Shown: positions 16,197-26,221 of the stretch, piece by piece
Layout: each line of letters opens with the position of its first letter
How positions within the stretch are numbered: the first letter of the stretch is position 1
Assembly (NCBI RefSeq): GCF_000346485.2
Contig: NZ_KQ976354.1
Coordinates: 5,516,457-5,580,456 of the forward strand
Reading direction: 5' to 3'
Source: Scytonema hofmannii PCC 7110
Lineage (GTDB): Bacteria > Cyanobacteriota > Cyanobacteriia > Cyanobacteriales > Nostocaceae
DNA length: 64,000 nt
Notes under the pieces: generated by a model
The model's database searches: none
Told to the model about the DNA's origin: nothing
Seen by the model: the letters and a program-made list of their open reading frames with translations, nothing else
Made by a program: the position numbers and the translations under genes

Positions 16197-17585
16197 CTAC
16201 ATGGTTGTTACTCCGTGCTCTAAAGAGGCACTCCGTAACGTATTACGAAATGAATTCTTTAGATCGCGGAACAAATCATACCGATGTGGCAGACTCAAAA
16301 CTGCCCTACCCACCTTAACTAGAACAAGTCCTAGCTGTGTGGCTACTTTCTTTGCAATGTTGGCTGCGCCGTTGCAATCCGCATTGATTAAAAAACCTTT
16401 TTTGGTTTTGTAAAGACCACGTTCAATTCTTTCACCTGATGGCTTCCATCCGTCGGGTTTTTCACCAAATGTAGGTAGGAAATCATCATCCAAAAATGAA
16501 CTCTTGGAGGTGTAGCTCTCTTCAGTAATTGTTAAAACAATCCCGTATTCAGGACAAAGTTGTTTAAGCCGTTCAATCAATCTAGCAGTCGGGATTGGCA
16601 CAAAATTTTGGTTCCCACGCTTGCCCATATCGGAACCATTTTTCTGCCCTTCATTCCAACCGATAATAAGATTTCCAATACCATCAGCAAGACATCGATT
16701 AATAATGAATCTTGCTGCTTTATTAATAGCATCACGCATCTGATTATTGCGTTTGCGTTGAATCCTATCAAGATTTGAATCCCAGTAGAAATCAGACTTT
16801 CCCTGCTTATATTTGGCAACAATCCGACAATAAGCTTGATTCATTGAACTTAACTTTCTCCCATCAATGATTAAGCTTTGTCCCAGTGTTGAAACACCTG
16901 TTAGCCAGTTATTTCCACCGTGGTCAAAACTCCATGCTTGGGTGTAATCAAGATTGGGATTAATTTCAACAATCTGTTTACCGTCATCGATAACCCAATC
17001 AATCCACAACTGACCGTAACAAGGACGAACTGTCACTTCTTTAACCCAATCCGAATCAATGAATTCAGGCAAGGGTAAAGCAATTTCAGTTAACAAATGC
17101 GGTTTGGTTTCTCTACTAATTGATGGATAAAAACAACCATCTTTATAAGTAAGTGCTTGTCTTGGGAACGTAACTGCCGCAAGTCCACCGCTTTTCCTAT
17201 ATTGTGGTAACGCGGGTCTGTCTACCTCACCTCTGTAGTAGGCATTAACCAATCCATTGTAAGAAGTAATTGATTCCCCTACAGATTTCAATGTTTGCTG
17301 TGCCGCTTGTGCAGCCAGAGCCTTGTAATGTGGATTATCCTTAAGAACTTTATCTAGTTCGGGATAAGTCGTAAAACATTTGTATGTCTTCCAACCGTGC
17401 CGCAATTCATCACCACGCCAATAAGTTGTGAATGCATTATCAGACTCTTCAAGTCTTGAATAATGAGTTTGACGAACATGATAAAGAGCACAATTAATCA
17501 AACTGTTAGCGTGTTGGCATTGGTCAATCCAAAACGCTTCTTCAATATCTGTGAACCTTGCCTTAACTGGTAAAGTTTTGTACAC
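16197..17585 (-). CDS. tnpB: TnpB (IS605 OrfB) RNA-guided endonuclease, zinc-finger-less subgroup
   Basis: This is a 462-residue TnpB. RuvC-like catalytic positions are present: Asp in SFDHGGNNW (about 245), Glu in TITEESYTSKS (about 355) and Asp in INADCNGAANI (about 412). The CxxC...CxxC zinc finger normally between the last two is replaced by a Cys-free stretch (SSFLDDDFLPTFGEKPDGW). That replacement is typical of one cyanobacterial subgroup. TnpB proteins cut DNA guided by an RNA from the element's right end. The start is a GTG at 17585 with a strong AGGAGGTGAT Shine-Dalgarno; no ATG fits. It is intact and possibly active. Confidence 0.88.
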   Translation of the reverse strand: MYKTLPVKARFTDIEEAFWIDQCQHANSLINCALYHVRQTHYSRLEESDNAFTTYWRGDELRHGWKTYKCFTTYPELDKVLKDNPHYKALAAQAAQQTLKSVGESITSYNGLVNAYYRGEVDRPALPQYRKSGGLAAVTFPRQALTYKDGCFYPSISRETKPHLLTEIALPLPEFIDSDWVKEVTVRPCYGQLWIDWVIDDGKQIVEINPNLDYTQAWSFDHGGNNWLTGVSTLGQSLIIDGRKLSSMNQAYCRIVAKYKQGKSDFYWDSNLDRIQRKRNNQMRDAINKAARFIINRCLADGIGNLIIGWNEGQKNGSDMGKRGNQNFVPIPTARLIERLKQLCPEYGIVLTITEESYTSKSSFLDDDFLPTFGEKPDGWKPSGERIERGLYKTKKGFLINADCNGAANIAKKVATQLGLVLVKVGRAVLSLPHRYDLFRDLKNSFRNTLRSASLEHGVTTM

Positions 17586-17636
17586 TTGTCATCACCTCCT
17601 GTTGTTGATTATCTTAGTGACTACATACAAAGTCAA

Positions 17637-17656
17637 CAACAGGTTAAAACCTGTTG
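17637..17656. repeat. Leader hairpin upstream of tnpB
   Basis: CAACAGG-TTAAAA-CCTGTTG forms a seven-bp stem about 55 bases before the tnpB start, inside the element's left end. It could affect tnpB expression. Confidence 0.4.
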
Positions 17657-17746
17657 GGTCGGGTTTCATCCCCTCGTTAAAACTGAGGGGTTCTCACCCT
17701 CCCATTATATTTTGATAGTTCAAAAAGACACCAAAATTTTCTGCCT

Positions 17747-18967
17747 TTACCATCGGAAAACCGATTGGGAAACATCTCCCAAAAGCACTTCTTGAAGTGC
17801 GCCTGTAGCTGTTGGTAGGTTCCCAGGAGTTCCCATGTGTCGCCAGTAAGCTAAAACTGCAAAAGCGATCGCTTCTTTAAAATCAGCATTCAAGCCCACC
17901 TCATCTGTTGTCATGACTGGTACTGAGGCTAACAAGTGCTGTATCCGATTTTTTAAATAAAGATTGCGGCTCCCGCCCCCACACAATAGCACTCTCTGAG
18001 GCAGTTGTGGCAAAAAAGAACGGTAACTGCGAACAATCGAAGCTGCGGTAAGTTCTGCCAGAGTCGCTAGTATATCAGCAGGGCTTAGTTGATAAGCTTC
18101 AGCATCTTGCAAGCAATTTTGAAGGTAGGAAGCCCCAAACAATTCTCGACCTGTAGATTTAGGAGGCGGCAGATGAAAGTAGTCTTGACTGAGCCATTTT
18201 TCTACCAGGGGATTACAAGGATTGCCACTTGCAGCCCAAGCACCATTTTCATCATAGGTTTTTGTCCCAGACGATAAATGCTCCACCGCCAAATCTAAAA
18301 GACTATTGCCAGGTCCTGTATCCCAACCGCGAAGTTTCTCCAACCAATTGCTGTTATGACGCGGCGGTACATAAGCCACATTACCAATACCACCAATATT
18401 TTGAATACAACGCCCTTCATTGAAATCACTGAGCAACGCTGCATCTACACGAGGAACCAAAGGCGCTCCGTGACCACCTGCGGCAATATCAGCTGCACGA
18501 AAATTACTTATAGTTGTCATCCCTGTAAGATGAGCAATGACTGCACCACGTCCTAGTTGTAAACTGTAACCCAGAGGGGAGTAGGTAGTAGGGAGTAGGG
18601 AGTAAGGATGAGGAAGTTCCCCCCTTCTCCCCCTCTCCCCCTCTCCCCCTCCTTTTACAGGTGGTCTATGATACACGGTTTGACCGTGAGAACCAATGAG
18701 AGAAGCGGGTGAATGACCGAGTTGAATGTTTTGTGCGGCTTGAGCAAAGGCACAAGCGATCGCATCATCTAATTCTGCCAACTCAGCCATGGAAAGAGCT
18801 TTATCCGCACAAACTGCCAAAATGCGCTCTCTTAAATATGTTGGGTAAGGATAAGTTGCACCAGCTACTAACTCAATCTTGATATCTAAATTTGTTCCAG
18901 AAACATCAACTAATACTGCGTCTATACCATCTACAGACGTACCACTGATTAAACCTATTACACGCAT
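17747..18967 (-). CDS. anmK: Anhydro-N-acetylmuramic acid kinase
   Basis: AnmK phosphorylates and opens 1,6-anhydro-MurNAc during peptidoglycan recycling. This copy is 406 residues long. It begins [17 protein letters not shown], has [12 protein letters not shown] and [17 protein letters not shown], and ends with the usual GGGSRN and [15 protein letters not shown] segments. The ATG at 18967 matches the family start; an upstream in-frame ATG at 19000 adds an unrelated tail. Between the SHGQT motif and LQLGRG lies an extra segment of about 25 residues, rich in Gly, Glu, Arg, Leu, Pro and Tyr. It is encoded by the same GGGAGTA-type repeat found between genes, so a repeat array has entered the coding frame without breaking it. 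Confidence 0.92.
   Translation of the reverse strand: MRVIGLISGTSVDGIDAVLVDVSGTNLDIKIELVAGATYPYPTYLRERILAVCADKALSMAELAELDDAIACAFAQAAQNIQLGHSPASLIGSHGQTVYHRPPVKGGGEGERGRRGELPHPYSLLPTTYSPLGYSLQLGRGAVIAHLTGMTTISNFRAADIAAGGHGAPLVPRVDAALLSDFNEGRCIQNIGGIGNVAYVPPRHNSNWLEKLRGWDTGPGNSLLDLAVEHLSSGTKTYDENGAWAASGNPCNPLVEKWLSQDYFHLPPPKSTGRELFGASYLQNCLQDAEAYQLSPADILATLAELTAASIVRSYRSFLPQLPQRVLLCGGGSRNLYLKNRIQHLLASVPVMTTDEVGLNADFKEAIAFAVLAYWRHMGTPGNLPTATGALQEVLLGDVSQSVFRW
18573..18655. repeat. Heptamer and CCCCTCT repeat array inside anmK
   Basis: Units of TAGGGAG and CTCTCCCC occupy about 80 bases within the anmK reading frame. The array keeps frame and adds a low-complexity loop to the enzyme. Confidence 0.75.
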
Positions 18968-19057
18968 TTTAAGTAGAAAGTATGAAGTATAAAGTATCAA
19001 GGATAAGGTATAGAGTAAGGCTTAGATTGTAGAAATTTATAATTCTTCTCAATTTTT

Positions 19058-20227
19058 TTATTCTTCATACTTTATAATTTTTGAGGAGTTGCTTTTATCC
19101 TCAGAAATAATGTGTAAATCAACATTTTTCAACGATCGCAGCAATTTATGAGTCAGAGATCCTCTAAAGAGAAGTTGCCAGCGCGATCGCTGACTTGCAC
19201 CAATTACAATTTGAGTGACGCGGTATTGATGAGCAACTTCTGCTATCGATGTGGCTACGTCATGGCTGTTAATACGAAGGAATTCCCCTTCAAATTCTTG
19301 ACATAGCTTTTCACAGGTTTCCACATACAAGCTTTCCTGCTTGGTGAGAAAGCGATCTGGTTCAGCAACGTACAAACAAAACAGAGGTGCATTCATATAA
19401 TTAGCTAGCCTAGCTCCTCTCCGTAACAGCTGGATTGAGTTAGGATAAGTCGATACGCAGACTAAAACTCTTTCATGAATGTTGCAAAAAGGACCATTTG
19501 GAGTAGTAGCTACGGCATTTTCTTCAACGTTATCGGCAACCTCTCGAAGTGCTAACTCTCGCAAAGCAATCAAATTACGACGTTGGAAAAAGTTATCAAG
19601 CGCTTGTTGAATTTTCTGTGGAGCATAGATTTTACCCTCTAACAAACGTTCCTGCAAAGTTTCAGGAGTGACATCAATCACGACAACTTCATCCGCTTCA
19701 TCTAGAATGCGATCGGGAACACGTTCTCTCACAACCACACCAGTAATTCTTGCCACTAAGTCATTCAGACTTTCAAGATGCTGAATATTCATTGTAGAAT
19801 AGATATCAATCCCCGCTTCTAAAATGACCTCTACATCTTGGTAGCGTTTTTCTCGAACAGAACCAGGGACATTAGTATGTGCTAATTCATCAACTAAAGC
19901 TAATTGAGGTGCTCTAGCTATTATAGCGTCAGTATCCATTTCTGTTAACACCAAACCACCGCGAGAAATTTGTTGACGGGGTATAAGCTCCAAACTCTCT
20001 GCTTTTTGTGCGGTTTCTTTTCGTCCGTGAGTTTCTAAAAGCCCAATCACCACATCAATACCTTCACGTTTTAGTGCGTAGGCTTCTTCCAACATTCGGT
20101 ATGTTTTACCAACCCCCGGTGCCATCCCAATATAAATTTTGTGTTTACCCCGCCGTACCGAGCTAAGGTCATTAAGAACAGCAGATGATGGTTGATTTTG
20201 ACTGGAAATATTATTTTTATTAATCAT
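19058..20227 (-). CDS. kdpD: Short KdpD: N-terminal KdpD domain plus USP domain, no histidine kinase
   Basis: This 389-residue protein matches only the N-terminal half of KdpD: the KdpD domain with Walker A GMAPGVGKT (about residues 34-42), DELAHTNVPGSVREKR and STMNIQHLESLNDL, then a universal-stress-protein domain (about 250-380). The four membrane helices and the histidine kinase core of full-length KdpD are absent. Such truncated KdpD proteins are known in Anabaena-type cyanobacteria, where they sit last in the kdp operon. It cannot phosphorylate a regulator itself and may act with a separate sensor kinase. It lies 58 bp after kdpC. No kdpE follows. Confidence 0.9.
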   Translation of the reverse strand: MINKNNISSQNQPSSAVLNDLSSVRRGKHKIYIGMAPGVGKTYRMLEEAYALKREGIDVVIGLLETHGRKETAQKAESLELIPRQQISRGGLVLTEMDTDAIIARAPQLALVDELAHTNVPGSVREKRYQDVEVILEAGIDIYSTMNIQHLESLNDLVARITGVVVRERVPDRILDEADEVVVIDVTPETLQERLLEGKIYAPQKIQQALDNFFQRRNLIALRELALREVADNVEENAVATTPNGPFCNIHERVLVCVSTYPNSIQLLRRGARLANYMNAPLFCLYVAEPDRFLTKQESLYVETCEKLCQEFEGEFLRINSHDVATSIAEVAHQYRVTQIVIGASQRSRWQLLFRGSLTHKLLRSLKNVDLHIISEDKSNSSKIIKYEE

Positions 20228-20285
20228 TACATTTGTTAGTTGTTAGTTTTTAAAATAAACTATTAACTATTAGCCATTAGCCAAA

Positions 20286-20891
20286 TTACCTATTTTGTTG
20301 TTGTCGGTTAAACTCATCTAAATCCAAAGCATAATTCAACTTTAAAACATTCACTCCCGGCTCACCAAAAATACCAAAGAATCTCCCTTCTGTAAATTTA
20401 TTTATAAAAGGCAAGACCTCATCTGGTCGAAGTTCTCGGGCGCGGGCAACTCTTTCCAATTGTTCGCGTGCTGCTTTTACTGAGATATGAGGATCTAAAC
20501 CAGAACCAGAGGCATAAACCAAATCAGTAAATGGTTGAATACCTTCATCTTTCAGATAAGTTATCTCTTCTGAAATGCGCTTCATCAAAGCAGGATTTCC
20601 TGGGGCTAGATTACTTGCTCCAGATATACCAGTTGGTTTTGCTTCTTTGCCTTCACTGTACTCCACCACACTAGGACGAGAACGAAAATATCGGTCAGAT
20701 GTAAATTTTTGACCAATCAAAGCTGAACCAATTTGTTCTCCCTGAATATTCTGCACGATACTGCCATTAGCTTCATAGGGAAATACAAATTGACCTACAG
20801 TCAGTATAACTAATGGATAGATAATCGCAGTTAACAACCAGAGAATTAAAGTAATACGAATTGCTTTAGTGATTTCTCTAAGAATAAACAT
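20286..20891 (-). CDS. kdpC: Potassium-transporting ATPase subunit C
   Basis: A 201-residue KdpC, a single-span subunit that stabilises the KdpFABC pump and may aid ATP binding. It has an N-terminal membrane helix (about 12-34, LWLLTAIIYPLVILTVGQ), then the conserved IGQKFTSDRYFRSRPS, ASGSGLDPHISVKAAREQ and VNVLKLNYALD segments. It sits between kdpB and kdpD in the usual order. Length is normal. The short spacers on both sides contain AT-rich or repeat sequence but no clear terminator. Confidence 0.95.
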   Translation of the reverse strand: MFILREITKAIRITLILWLLTAIIYPLVILTVGQFVFPYEANGSIVQNIQGEQIGSALIGQKFTSDRYFRSRPSVVEYSEGKEAKPTGISGASNLAPGNPALMKRISEEITYLKDEGIQPFTDLVYASGSGLDPHISVKAAREQLERVARARELRPDEVLPFINKFTEGRFFGIFGEPGVNVLKLNYALDLDEFNRQQQNR

Positions 20892-20961
20892 AAAGAAATT
20901 TTAGATTTTAGATTTTGGATTTTGGATTGAGGATTAGAAATAACTTGGTCACTGGTCACTG

Positions 20962-23052
20962 TTAAACCAATCCTGCTACTGTTAGCAATATATCAATTAA
21001 CTTAATGGCGATAAATGGTGCAATTACACCTCCCAATCCGTAAACAAAAATATTACGTTGTAATAATTGATTAGCTGTTAATGGTCTAAACTTTACACCT
21101 GTTAGCGCTAAAGGAATCAATGCTGGAATAATCAAAGCATTGTAGATCAAAGCTGATAGCACGGCTGAATTCGTACTGGTTAGTCTCATAACATTTAAAC
21201 TTTGTAGATTAGCCGCAGCAAATAAAACTGGGATAATCGCAAAATATTTAGCAATATCATTGGCAAGGGAAAATGTTGTCAAAGCCCCACGCGTCATGAG
21301 GAGCTGTTTGCCAATAGCAACAATGTCAATGAGCTTTGTGGGATCGGAGTCTAAGTCTACCATGTTAGCAGCTTCTTTTGCTGCTTGAGTTCCTGTATTC
21401 ATGGCTACACCAACATTTGCTTGAGCAAGCGCTGGTGCATCATTGGTTCCGTCTCCTGTCATTGCTACTAATTTTCCCTCTCCTTGTTCTCTTTGAATTA
21501 CGGCAATTTTGTCTTCTGGGGTGGCTTCAGCGATAAAGTCATCGACTCCTGCTTCTTTTGCAATGACAGATGCTGTAATGCGGTTGTCGCCAGTTAGCAT
21601 GACAGTTCGGACTCCCATTCGCCGCAACTGCTCAAAACGTTCGCGAATACCGGGTTTGATAATGTCTTTTAAATAGATTACACCGTATATCTCGCTATCA
21701 AAGGCTACAGCTAACGGTGTTCCTCCTAGTTGTGAGACTTTTTCGTAGGCTATATCAAGTTCTGCAGTACCATTTCCGTTACGGGAACGTACAAATCCTT
21801 TGATAGCTGAAACTGCACCTTTACGGGCTTGGCTACCATTCGGTAGGTTTGTACCACTCATGCGCGTTTTTGCTGAAAACTCTACTGCTTCTGCTTGGTC
21901 TCGTGGAAAATCAATTCTGGCTCCCAATCTTTCTGCTAGCCTGAAAATAGATTTACCTTCAGGTGTATCATCAAATATACTCGCTGCCAAAGCAACGTGG
22001 GCGATGTCTTCCATAGAATGACCGTTAATGGGGATAAACTCTTCAGCTAATCGGTTACCCAAAGTAATCGTACCTGTTTTATCAAGGATTAGGGTACTAA
22101 CATCACCACAGGCTTCTACTGCCCTTCCTGAAGTCGCAATTACGTTAAACTGAGCAACTCGATCCATTCCGGCAATACCTATTGCACTGAGTAATCCTCC
22201 AATGGTGGTGGGGATCAATGCTACTAATAGCGCTACCAATATTGCAATATTAATGGAGTTTCCTACATATCCCGCGATCGCAGGAATTGTCATCACAACG
22301 AACAAAAAGACTAACGTCAAAACGGCTAACAACACCGTTAGAGCAATTTCGTTGGGTGTTTTTGTTCTTTGGGCTCCTTCCACTAAGGCAATCATTCTGT
22401 CAATAAACCCTTTACCTGGGTCTGCTGTAATTCGGATAATCAGTTCATCAGAAATAATTCGCGTACCACCAGTGACAGAACTTGCTACGTCCGATCCGGT
22501 TTCCTTAAGGACTGGTGCAGATTCTCCGGTAATTGCTGATTCATCAACACTGGCAACACCCATAATCACTTCCCCATCTGCAGGAATGACATCCCCGGCG
22601 ACCACGTACACTGTATCACCTGTTCTTAAGCTAGTCGAAGAAACTTCAACAATTGCTCCATCATCTCCAAGTTTTTTAGTAACTGTTTCTGACTTCGTTG
22701 AACGTAGGGCATCAGCTTGTGCTTTACCTCTCCCTTCGGCAACTGCTTCAGCAAAGTTAGCAAATAAAACAGTGAAGAATAAAATGCCCGTCACCAATCC
22801 GTTAAAAAGACGCAAGTTATTTCCTGTAACCGGACCAAATAGGTAAGGGTTGACAGTCACTAATAAAGTAATGAGGGTCCCAACCCAAACCAAAAACATG
22901 ACTGGGTTTTTAATTGCATATTTGGGGTTAAGCTTGACAAAAGCGTCTTTTATAGCTCTGCGGTAAATTCCTTTTGTGCGAACTTTCGATTTTTTACGTG
23001 CTTGGCGACGCTCACTTTTACGGGAATATGGTGGTCTGGGTGTTGAGTCCAT
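20962..23052 (-). CDS. kdpB: Potassium-transporting P-type ATPase subunit B
   Basis: KdpB is the ATP-hydrolysing subunit of the high-affinity K+ pump. From the ATG at 23052 it has 696 residues, normal for the family. It carries TGES (actuator), the phosphorylated Asp in [15 protein letters not shown] and the hinge [15 protein letters not shown], with seven predicted membrane helices. An open frame extends upstream to 23202, but those 50 codons are translated heptamer repeat (PTPYSLL units) and are not KdpB-like, so the inner ATG is preferred. It follows kdpA and precedes kdpC in a four-gene operon. Confidence 0.95.
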   Translation of the reverse strand: MDSTPRPPYSRKSERRQARKKSKVRTKGIYRRAIKDAFVKLNPKYAIKNPVMFLVWVGTLITLLVTVNPYLFGPVTGNNLRLFNGLVTGILFFTVLFANFAEAVAEGRGKAQADALRSTKSETVTKKLGDDGAIVEVSSTSLRTGDTVYVVAGDVIPADGEVIMGVASVDESAITGESAPVLKETGSDVASSVTGGTRIISDELIIRITADPGKGFIDRMIALVEGAQRTKTPNEIALTVLLAVLTLVFLFVVMTIPAIAGYVGNSINIAILVALLVALIPTTIGGLLSAIGIAGMDRVAQFNVIATSGRAVEACGDVSTLILDKTGTITLGNRLAEEFIPINGHSMEDIAHVALAASIFDDTPEGKSIFRLAERLGARIDFPRDQAEAVEFSAKTRMSGTNLPNGSQARKGAVSAIKGFVRSRNGNGTAELDIAYEKVSQLGGTPLAVAFDSEIYGVIYLKDIIKPGIRERFEQLRRMGVRTVMLTGDNRITASVIAKEAGVDDFIAEATPEDKIAVIQREQGEGKLVAMTGDGTNDAPALAQANVGVAMNTGTQAAKEAANMVDLDSDPTKLIDIVAIGKQLLMTRGALTTFSLANDIAKYFAIIPVLFAAANLQSLNVMRLTSTNSAVLSALIYNALIIPALIPLALTGVKFRPLTANQLLQRNIFVYGLGGVIAPFIAIKLIDILLTVAGLV

Positions 23053-23055
23053 AAT

Positions 23056-23222
23056 GAATTGGGGAGTGGGGAGTAGGGAGTAGGGAGTAGGGAGTGGGGA
23101 GTGGGGAGTAGGGAGTAGGGAGTAGGGAGTAGGGAGTAGGGAGTAGGGAGTAGGGGGTTGGGAGTAGGGAGTAGGGAGTAGGGACAGTTCCCCATTCCCC
23201 ACTCCCCACTCCCCATTCCCTT
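23056..23222. repeat. Long GGGAGTA heptamer array between kdpA and kdpB
   Basis: About 165 bases are made almost wholly of GGGAGTA/GGGAGTG units, closed by reverse-complement CCCCACT units at 23189-23219. This is the longest array in the window. It separates two genes whose products are needed in equal amounts, and its two orientations can form a large hairpin in the kdp mRNA. Confidence 0.9.
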
Positions 23223-23225
23223 CAT

Positions 23226-24923
23226 TTAAAGATTAAACCCTTCAGCTATGGGTCCTAAAGCTAAAACGGGGAAAAATGTAAGTACCCCTAAAATTAAAAT
23301 GACTCCTGCGGTCACTGCTGTAAATAGGGTGGTATCTGTTCTAAGTGTTCCTGGTGTTTCTGGCACTGCTTGTTTGCGTGTCATACTATCGGCTAACAGC
23401 AAAATGACAATAATGGGGATATAACGCCCCATTAACAAGCTCAAGCAAGTGCTCAGGTTCCACCATAAAGTACTATCGCCCAACCCCTCTAAGCCAGAAC
23501 CGTTATTGGCACTGGCTGAAGCATATTCATATACCACTCGCGAAATGTTGTGAAATTCAGGAGTGCCTGTATATCCTGGTGGTGGAACTTGAAACGCTAA
23601 AGATGTGGGAAATGCCAAGGCAATGGCACTGGGGATCAACACTGCGATTGGGTGAATCAGCAGCACTACGCTACTCAGAATTATTTCTTGCTTTTCTATT
23701 TTGCGCCCTAAAAATTCTGGTGTCCGTCCCACCATTAGCCCAGTCAGGAACACTGCAAGAATCAAGAAAATGAATAGGTATGCTGTTCCGGTTCCCTGTC
23801 CGCCCCAGACTATTTGTAAAAATAAGCTGAGCATTGTAGAAAAAATTCCCGGTGGCATTAAGGAATCGTGCATCCCGTTGACTGCACCGCACATAGTTCC
23901 TGTTGTCGTAATTGCCCACAGCGCTGTTTGCGCCCACCCAAATCTGAGTTCTTTTCCTTCTAAATTGGGCTGTGCTTCCAATTCTAATGCTTTGTTGACT
24001 ATGGGATTGCCTTGGTACTCGCTAATGGCTGTTATACCAATCAAAATAACATAAATGATAAAGACCATCCAAAATAGCTGCCACGCTTGTTTGGTATTGT
24101 TAGCGAACAATCCGTAAGTAAAAATGAGTGCTGCTGGAATACTCAGCATGGCAAGGGTTTCTATGAGGTTAGAAATACTATTCGGATTCTCAAACGGGTG
24201 CGCTGAGTTCGCACTAAAAAAACCGCCACCGTTCTCTCCCAACTGTTTGATTATCTCAAAAGAAGCTACTGGTCCTCTTGCAAGATACTGTATACCTCCG
24301 TCTAAAGTTGTTAATTCTAGGGGTCCATTCATTGTTTGCGGTACACCTAAAGCCAGTAATCCGATCGCTCCTACTATTGAGATTGGCAGCAATACACGCG
24401 TGATGGAACGGGTTATGTCAATGTAAAAATTTCCTAGTGGTTTACCTGTTAAACCTCGTATAAAAGCAATCCCTACTGCCAACCCTGTAGCGGCTGAGGT
24501 AAACATCAAAAAACCCAAAGCTGTACTTTGACTGAAGTAACTGAGAGTGGTTTCTCCTGAGTAATGTTGCTGGTCTGTATTAGTTAAAAATGAAATAGTT
24601 GTGTGTAATACAATGTCCCATTTAGGAGCAGCTAATTTTGTGGGATTCCAGGGTAAAAATTTCTGAAGAGCAAGGAACGCACACACTACAATTCCCATCA
24701 CAAGGTTACTGTACAGCAACGCTCTGATATACTGCCAACCCGTCATAGTGTCTTGTCTGGAAATCCCTACTAATAAATATATAATTCGTTCTAAGGGATT
24801 CATGACGAGATCGAGTAGCGTTTTTTCTCCCATAAAGACACGGGCTATGTATCTACCGAATAGCGGCGCGATCGCTATTAAGATACAGAGTGTCACTCCT
24901 ATCTGCAAAAGTCCTTGTCCCAT
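23226..24923 (-). CDS. kdpA: Potassium-transporting ATPase subunit A
   Basis: This is the 565-residue K+-channel-like subunit of KdpFABC. Selectivity-filter repeats are recognisable, for example [45 protein letters not shown] and [13 protein letters not shown], spread over ten membrane helices. The ATG at 24923 opens with [11 protein letters not shown], as in other KdpA proteins. It is the first gene of kdpA-kdpB-kdpC-kdpD. No kdpF-like small frame was found before it. The operon's promoter must lie in the 435-base region that also serves the divergent response regulator. Confidence 0.96.
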   Translation of the reverse strand: MGQGLLQIGVTLCILIAIAPLFGRYIARVFMGEKTLLDLVMNPLERIIYLLVGISRQDTMTGWQYIRALLYSNLVMGIVVCAFLALQKFLPWNPTKLAAPKWDIVLHTTISFLTNTDQQHYSGETTLSYFSQSTALGFLMFTSAATGLAVGIAFIRGLTGKPLGNFYIDITRSITRVLLPISIVGAIGLLALGVPQTMNGPLELTTLDGGIQYLARGPVASFEIIKQLGENGGGFFSANSAHPFENPNSISNLIETLAMLSIPAALIFTYGLFANNTKQAWQLFWMVFIIYVILIGITAISEYQGNPIVNKALELEAQPNLEGKELRFGWAQTALWAITTTGTMCGAVNGMHDSLMPPGIFSTMLSLFLQIVWGGQGTGTAYLFIFLILAVFLTGLMVGRTPEFLGRKIEKQEIILSSVVLLIHPIAVLIPSAIALAFPTSLAFQVPPPGYTGTPEFHNISRVVYEYASASANNGSGLEGLGDSTLWWNLSTCLSLLMGRYIPIIVILLLADSMTRKQAVPETPGTLRTDTTLFTAVTAGVILILGVLTFFPVLALGPIAEGFNL

Positions 24924-25358
24924 ATATATAGCCCAAATTATAAGTTAGTAGTGTATAATGTTGCAAATCAAGCTAACTAGTCATTTATCATTTTATTATT
25001 GGAATATTCACTATGTTGCACCTATCTAATAAATTGCTATAAAATTCTCTTTTGTGTGAATATTTTTTTCTCCATCTATCTGTAGTATAAATTTTAGGTT
25101 TTCAAGTAAGTAGAGCTAAATCCCACTAAAAGATGGTGGTGGGCATTGCTACTTACGTATATTTCAAAAATCAGGTAGGATTCCTATAGATAAAAATTAC
25201 AGATTTTGGCTTCCAAAATAGTATATCTTTCTACTGGTAAACCTAACGAGACTGATTTGATATTTGCTTGATTTACTTACAAATATAACTTTTTATTAAA
25301 AAACTCTATATTTGTAGCATTTTGTGAATGCGACTGCATATTCAGCGACCAGTGACAA
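24924..25358. promoter_or_regulatory. Divergent promoter region kdpA / response regulator
   Basis: A 435-base AT-rich region between divergent start codons. It contains a small hairpin (CCCACTAAAAGATGGTGGTGGG, near 25122-25143). I looked for the conserved blocks of a ydaO-type c-di-AMP riboswitch, which controls some K+ genes, and did not see them. K+-responsive control elements are expected here but cannot be pinpointed. Confidence 0.4.
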
Positions 25359-26039
25359 ATGACAAATTTAAAAATATTACTTGTTGAGGATGATGAATTG
25401 TTTCGCTTGGGGCTGCGAATGCGGTTGCAGCAAGAACCAGGAATTGAAATTTTGGCTGAGGCGGAGGATGGAGAACAAGCTGTAGAGGTGGCAAATCGCT
25501 ACACTTTTGACTTAGTTTTACTAGATATTGGTTTACCTGGTATTGGTGGAATAGAAGCTTGCCGTCAAATTAAGCAGCAGCACCCCAATTTACCCGTACT
25601 AGTTCTCACATCGCGTTCGGAAAAACCTTTGATTGCAAGACTAATTGAAGCGGGGGCGCAAGGTTACTGTTTAAAAGGTATTCCTTCAGAGTCTTTAATA
25701 TTAGCATTGCGTTCTGTAGCAGCAGGGGCTTCTTGGTGGGATCGAACAGCAACAACAGAAATTAGGGCAGCTTTTGAAGGAAATCAGACAACGGTTATGC
25801 CTGTAAAAACTCCAGAACAATTGGAAAATCCTTTGACAAAGCGCGAACAAGAGATTTTGGCACTTGTGGCTACAGGGAAAAGCAACCAAGAAATTGCAGA
25901 AACTCTCTACATTGCCCCCGGTACGGTACGGGTTCACGTTCATGCTATTTTACAAAAATTAGAAGTTCGCGATCGCACTCAAGCCGCTGTTTTAGCGATT
26001 CAGAAAGGATTGGTTGCGCCCGAATTGCTGAGAAATTAG
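25359..26039 (+). CDS. Response regulator, NarL/LuxR family
   Basis: A 226-residue two-domain regulator. The receiver domain (about 1-120) has the acidic pair in LLVEDDELF, phospho-acceptor Asp in LVLLDIGLPG (about 54), Thr/Ser in VLTSRSE and the conserved Lys in CLKGI. The C-terminal LuxR helix-turn-helix (about 160-220) has LTKREQEILALVATGKSNQEIAETL and VRVHVHAILQKL. No partner histidine kinase is adjacent. It is divergent from the kdp operon, which lacks KdpE, so it could regulate kdp, but KdpE belongs to the OmpR family and this protein does not, so that is only a guess. Confidence 0.9.
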   Translation: MTNLKILLVEDDELFRLGLRMRLQQEPGIEILAEAEDGEQAVEVANRYTFDLVLLDIGLPGIGGIEACRQIKQQHPNLPVLVLTSRSEKPLIARLIEAGAQGYCLKGIPSESLILALRSVAAGASWWDRTATTEIRAAFEGNQTTVMPVKTPEQLENPLTKREQEILALVATGKSNQEIAETLYIAPGTVRVHVHAILQKLEVRDRTQAAVLAIQKGLVAPELLRN

Positions 26040-26221
26040 GTAGTTAGGGGTTAAGGACTGGGGAAGAGAGATTTTCATGTTTGATGATAAAATTTTTTCA
26101 TCGGGACTGCCTTTGTTCTTAACGGCGTTGCTAGAGAGTAAGAGGAAAGCGAGGAAGTTTCACTTTTAGAATAAAATTATCAAATCACAATAGAAGTAGT
26201 AACAGTAGTAGGTGAATTCTG

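Larger units (their letters stand above)
16166..17700 (-). mobile_element. TnpB-only IS605/IS1341-type element
   Basis: The tnpB gene is flanked by two related imperfect hairpins: 16172-16193 on the right-end side and 17670-17690 on the left-end side. Both follow CCCTCG-TT-AAAAC-GAGGG-TTCT. Such subterminal hairpins mark the ends of IS200/IS605 elements. No tnpA (HUH transposase) is present, so the element is non-autonomous. The outer boundaries are approximate because IS605 elements make no target duplication. Confidence 0.7.

Noticed and set aside
22202-22846. 214-codon frame antisense to kdpB
   Set aside because: It lies wholly inside the well-supported kdpB gene, has no ribosome-binding site and no recognisable domain.
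7421-23222. Tandem arrays as possible CRISPR
   Set aside because: Units are seven bases long with no unique spacers; none has 25-40-base repeats separated by variable sequence, and no cas genes occur.
22950-23225. Proline/Tyr/Leu-rich frames in the kdpA-kdpB spacer
   Set aside because: These are translated GGGAGTA heptamers in different phases, not genes.
24924-25358. c-di-AMP (ydaO-type) riboswitch before kdpA
   Set aside because: The conserved motif blocks of that riboswitch were not found by eye; a covariance search would be needed to be certain.
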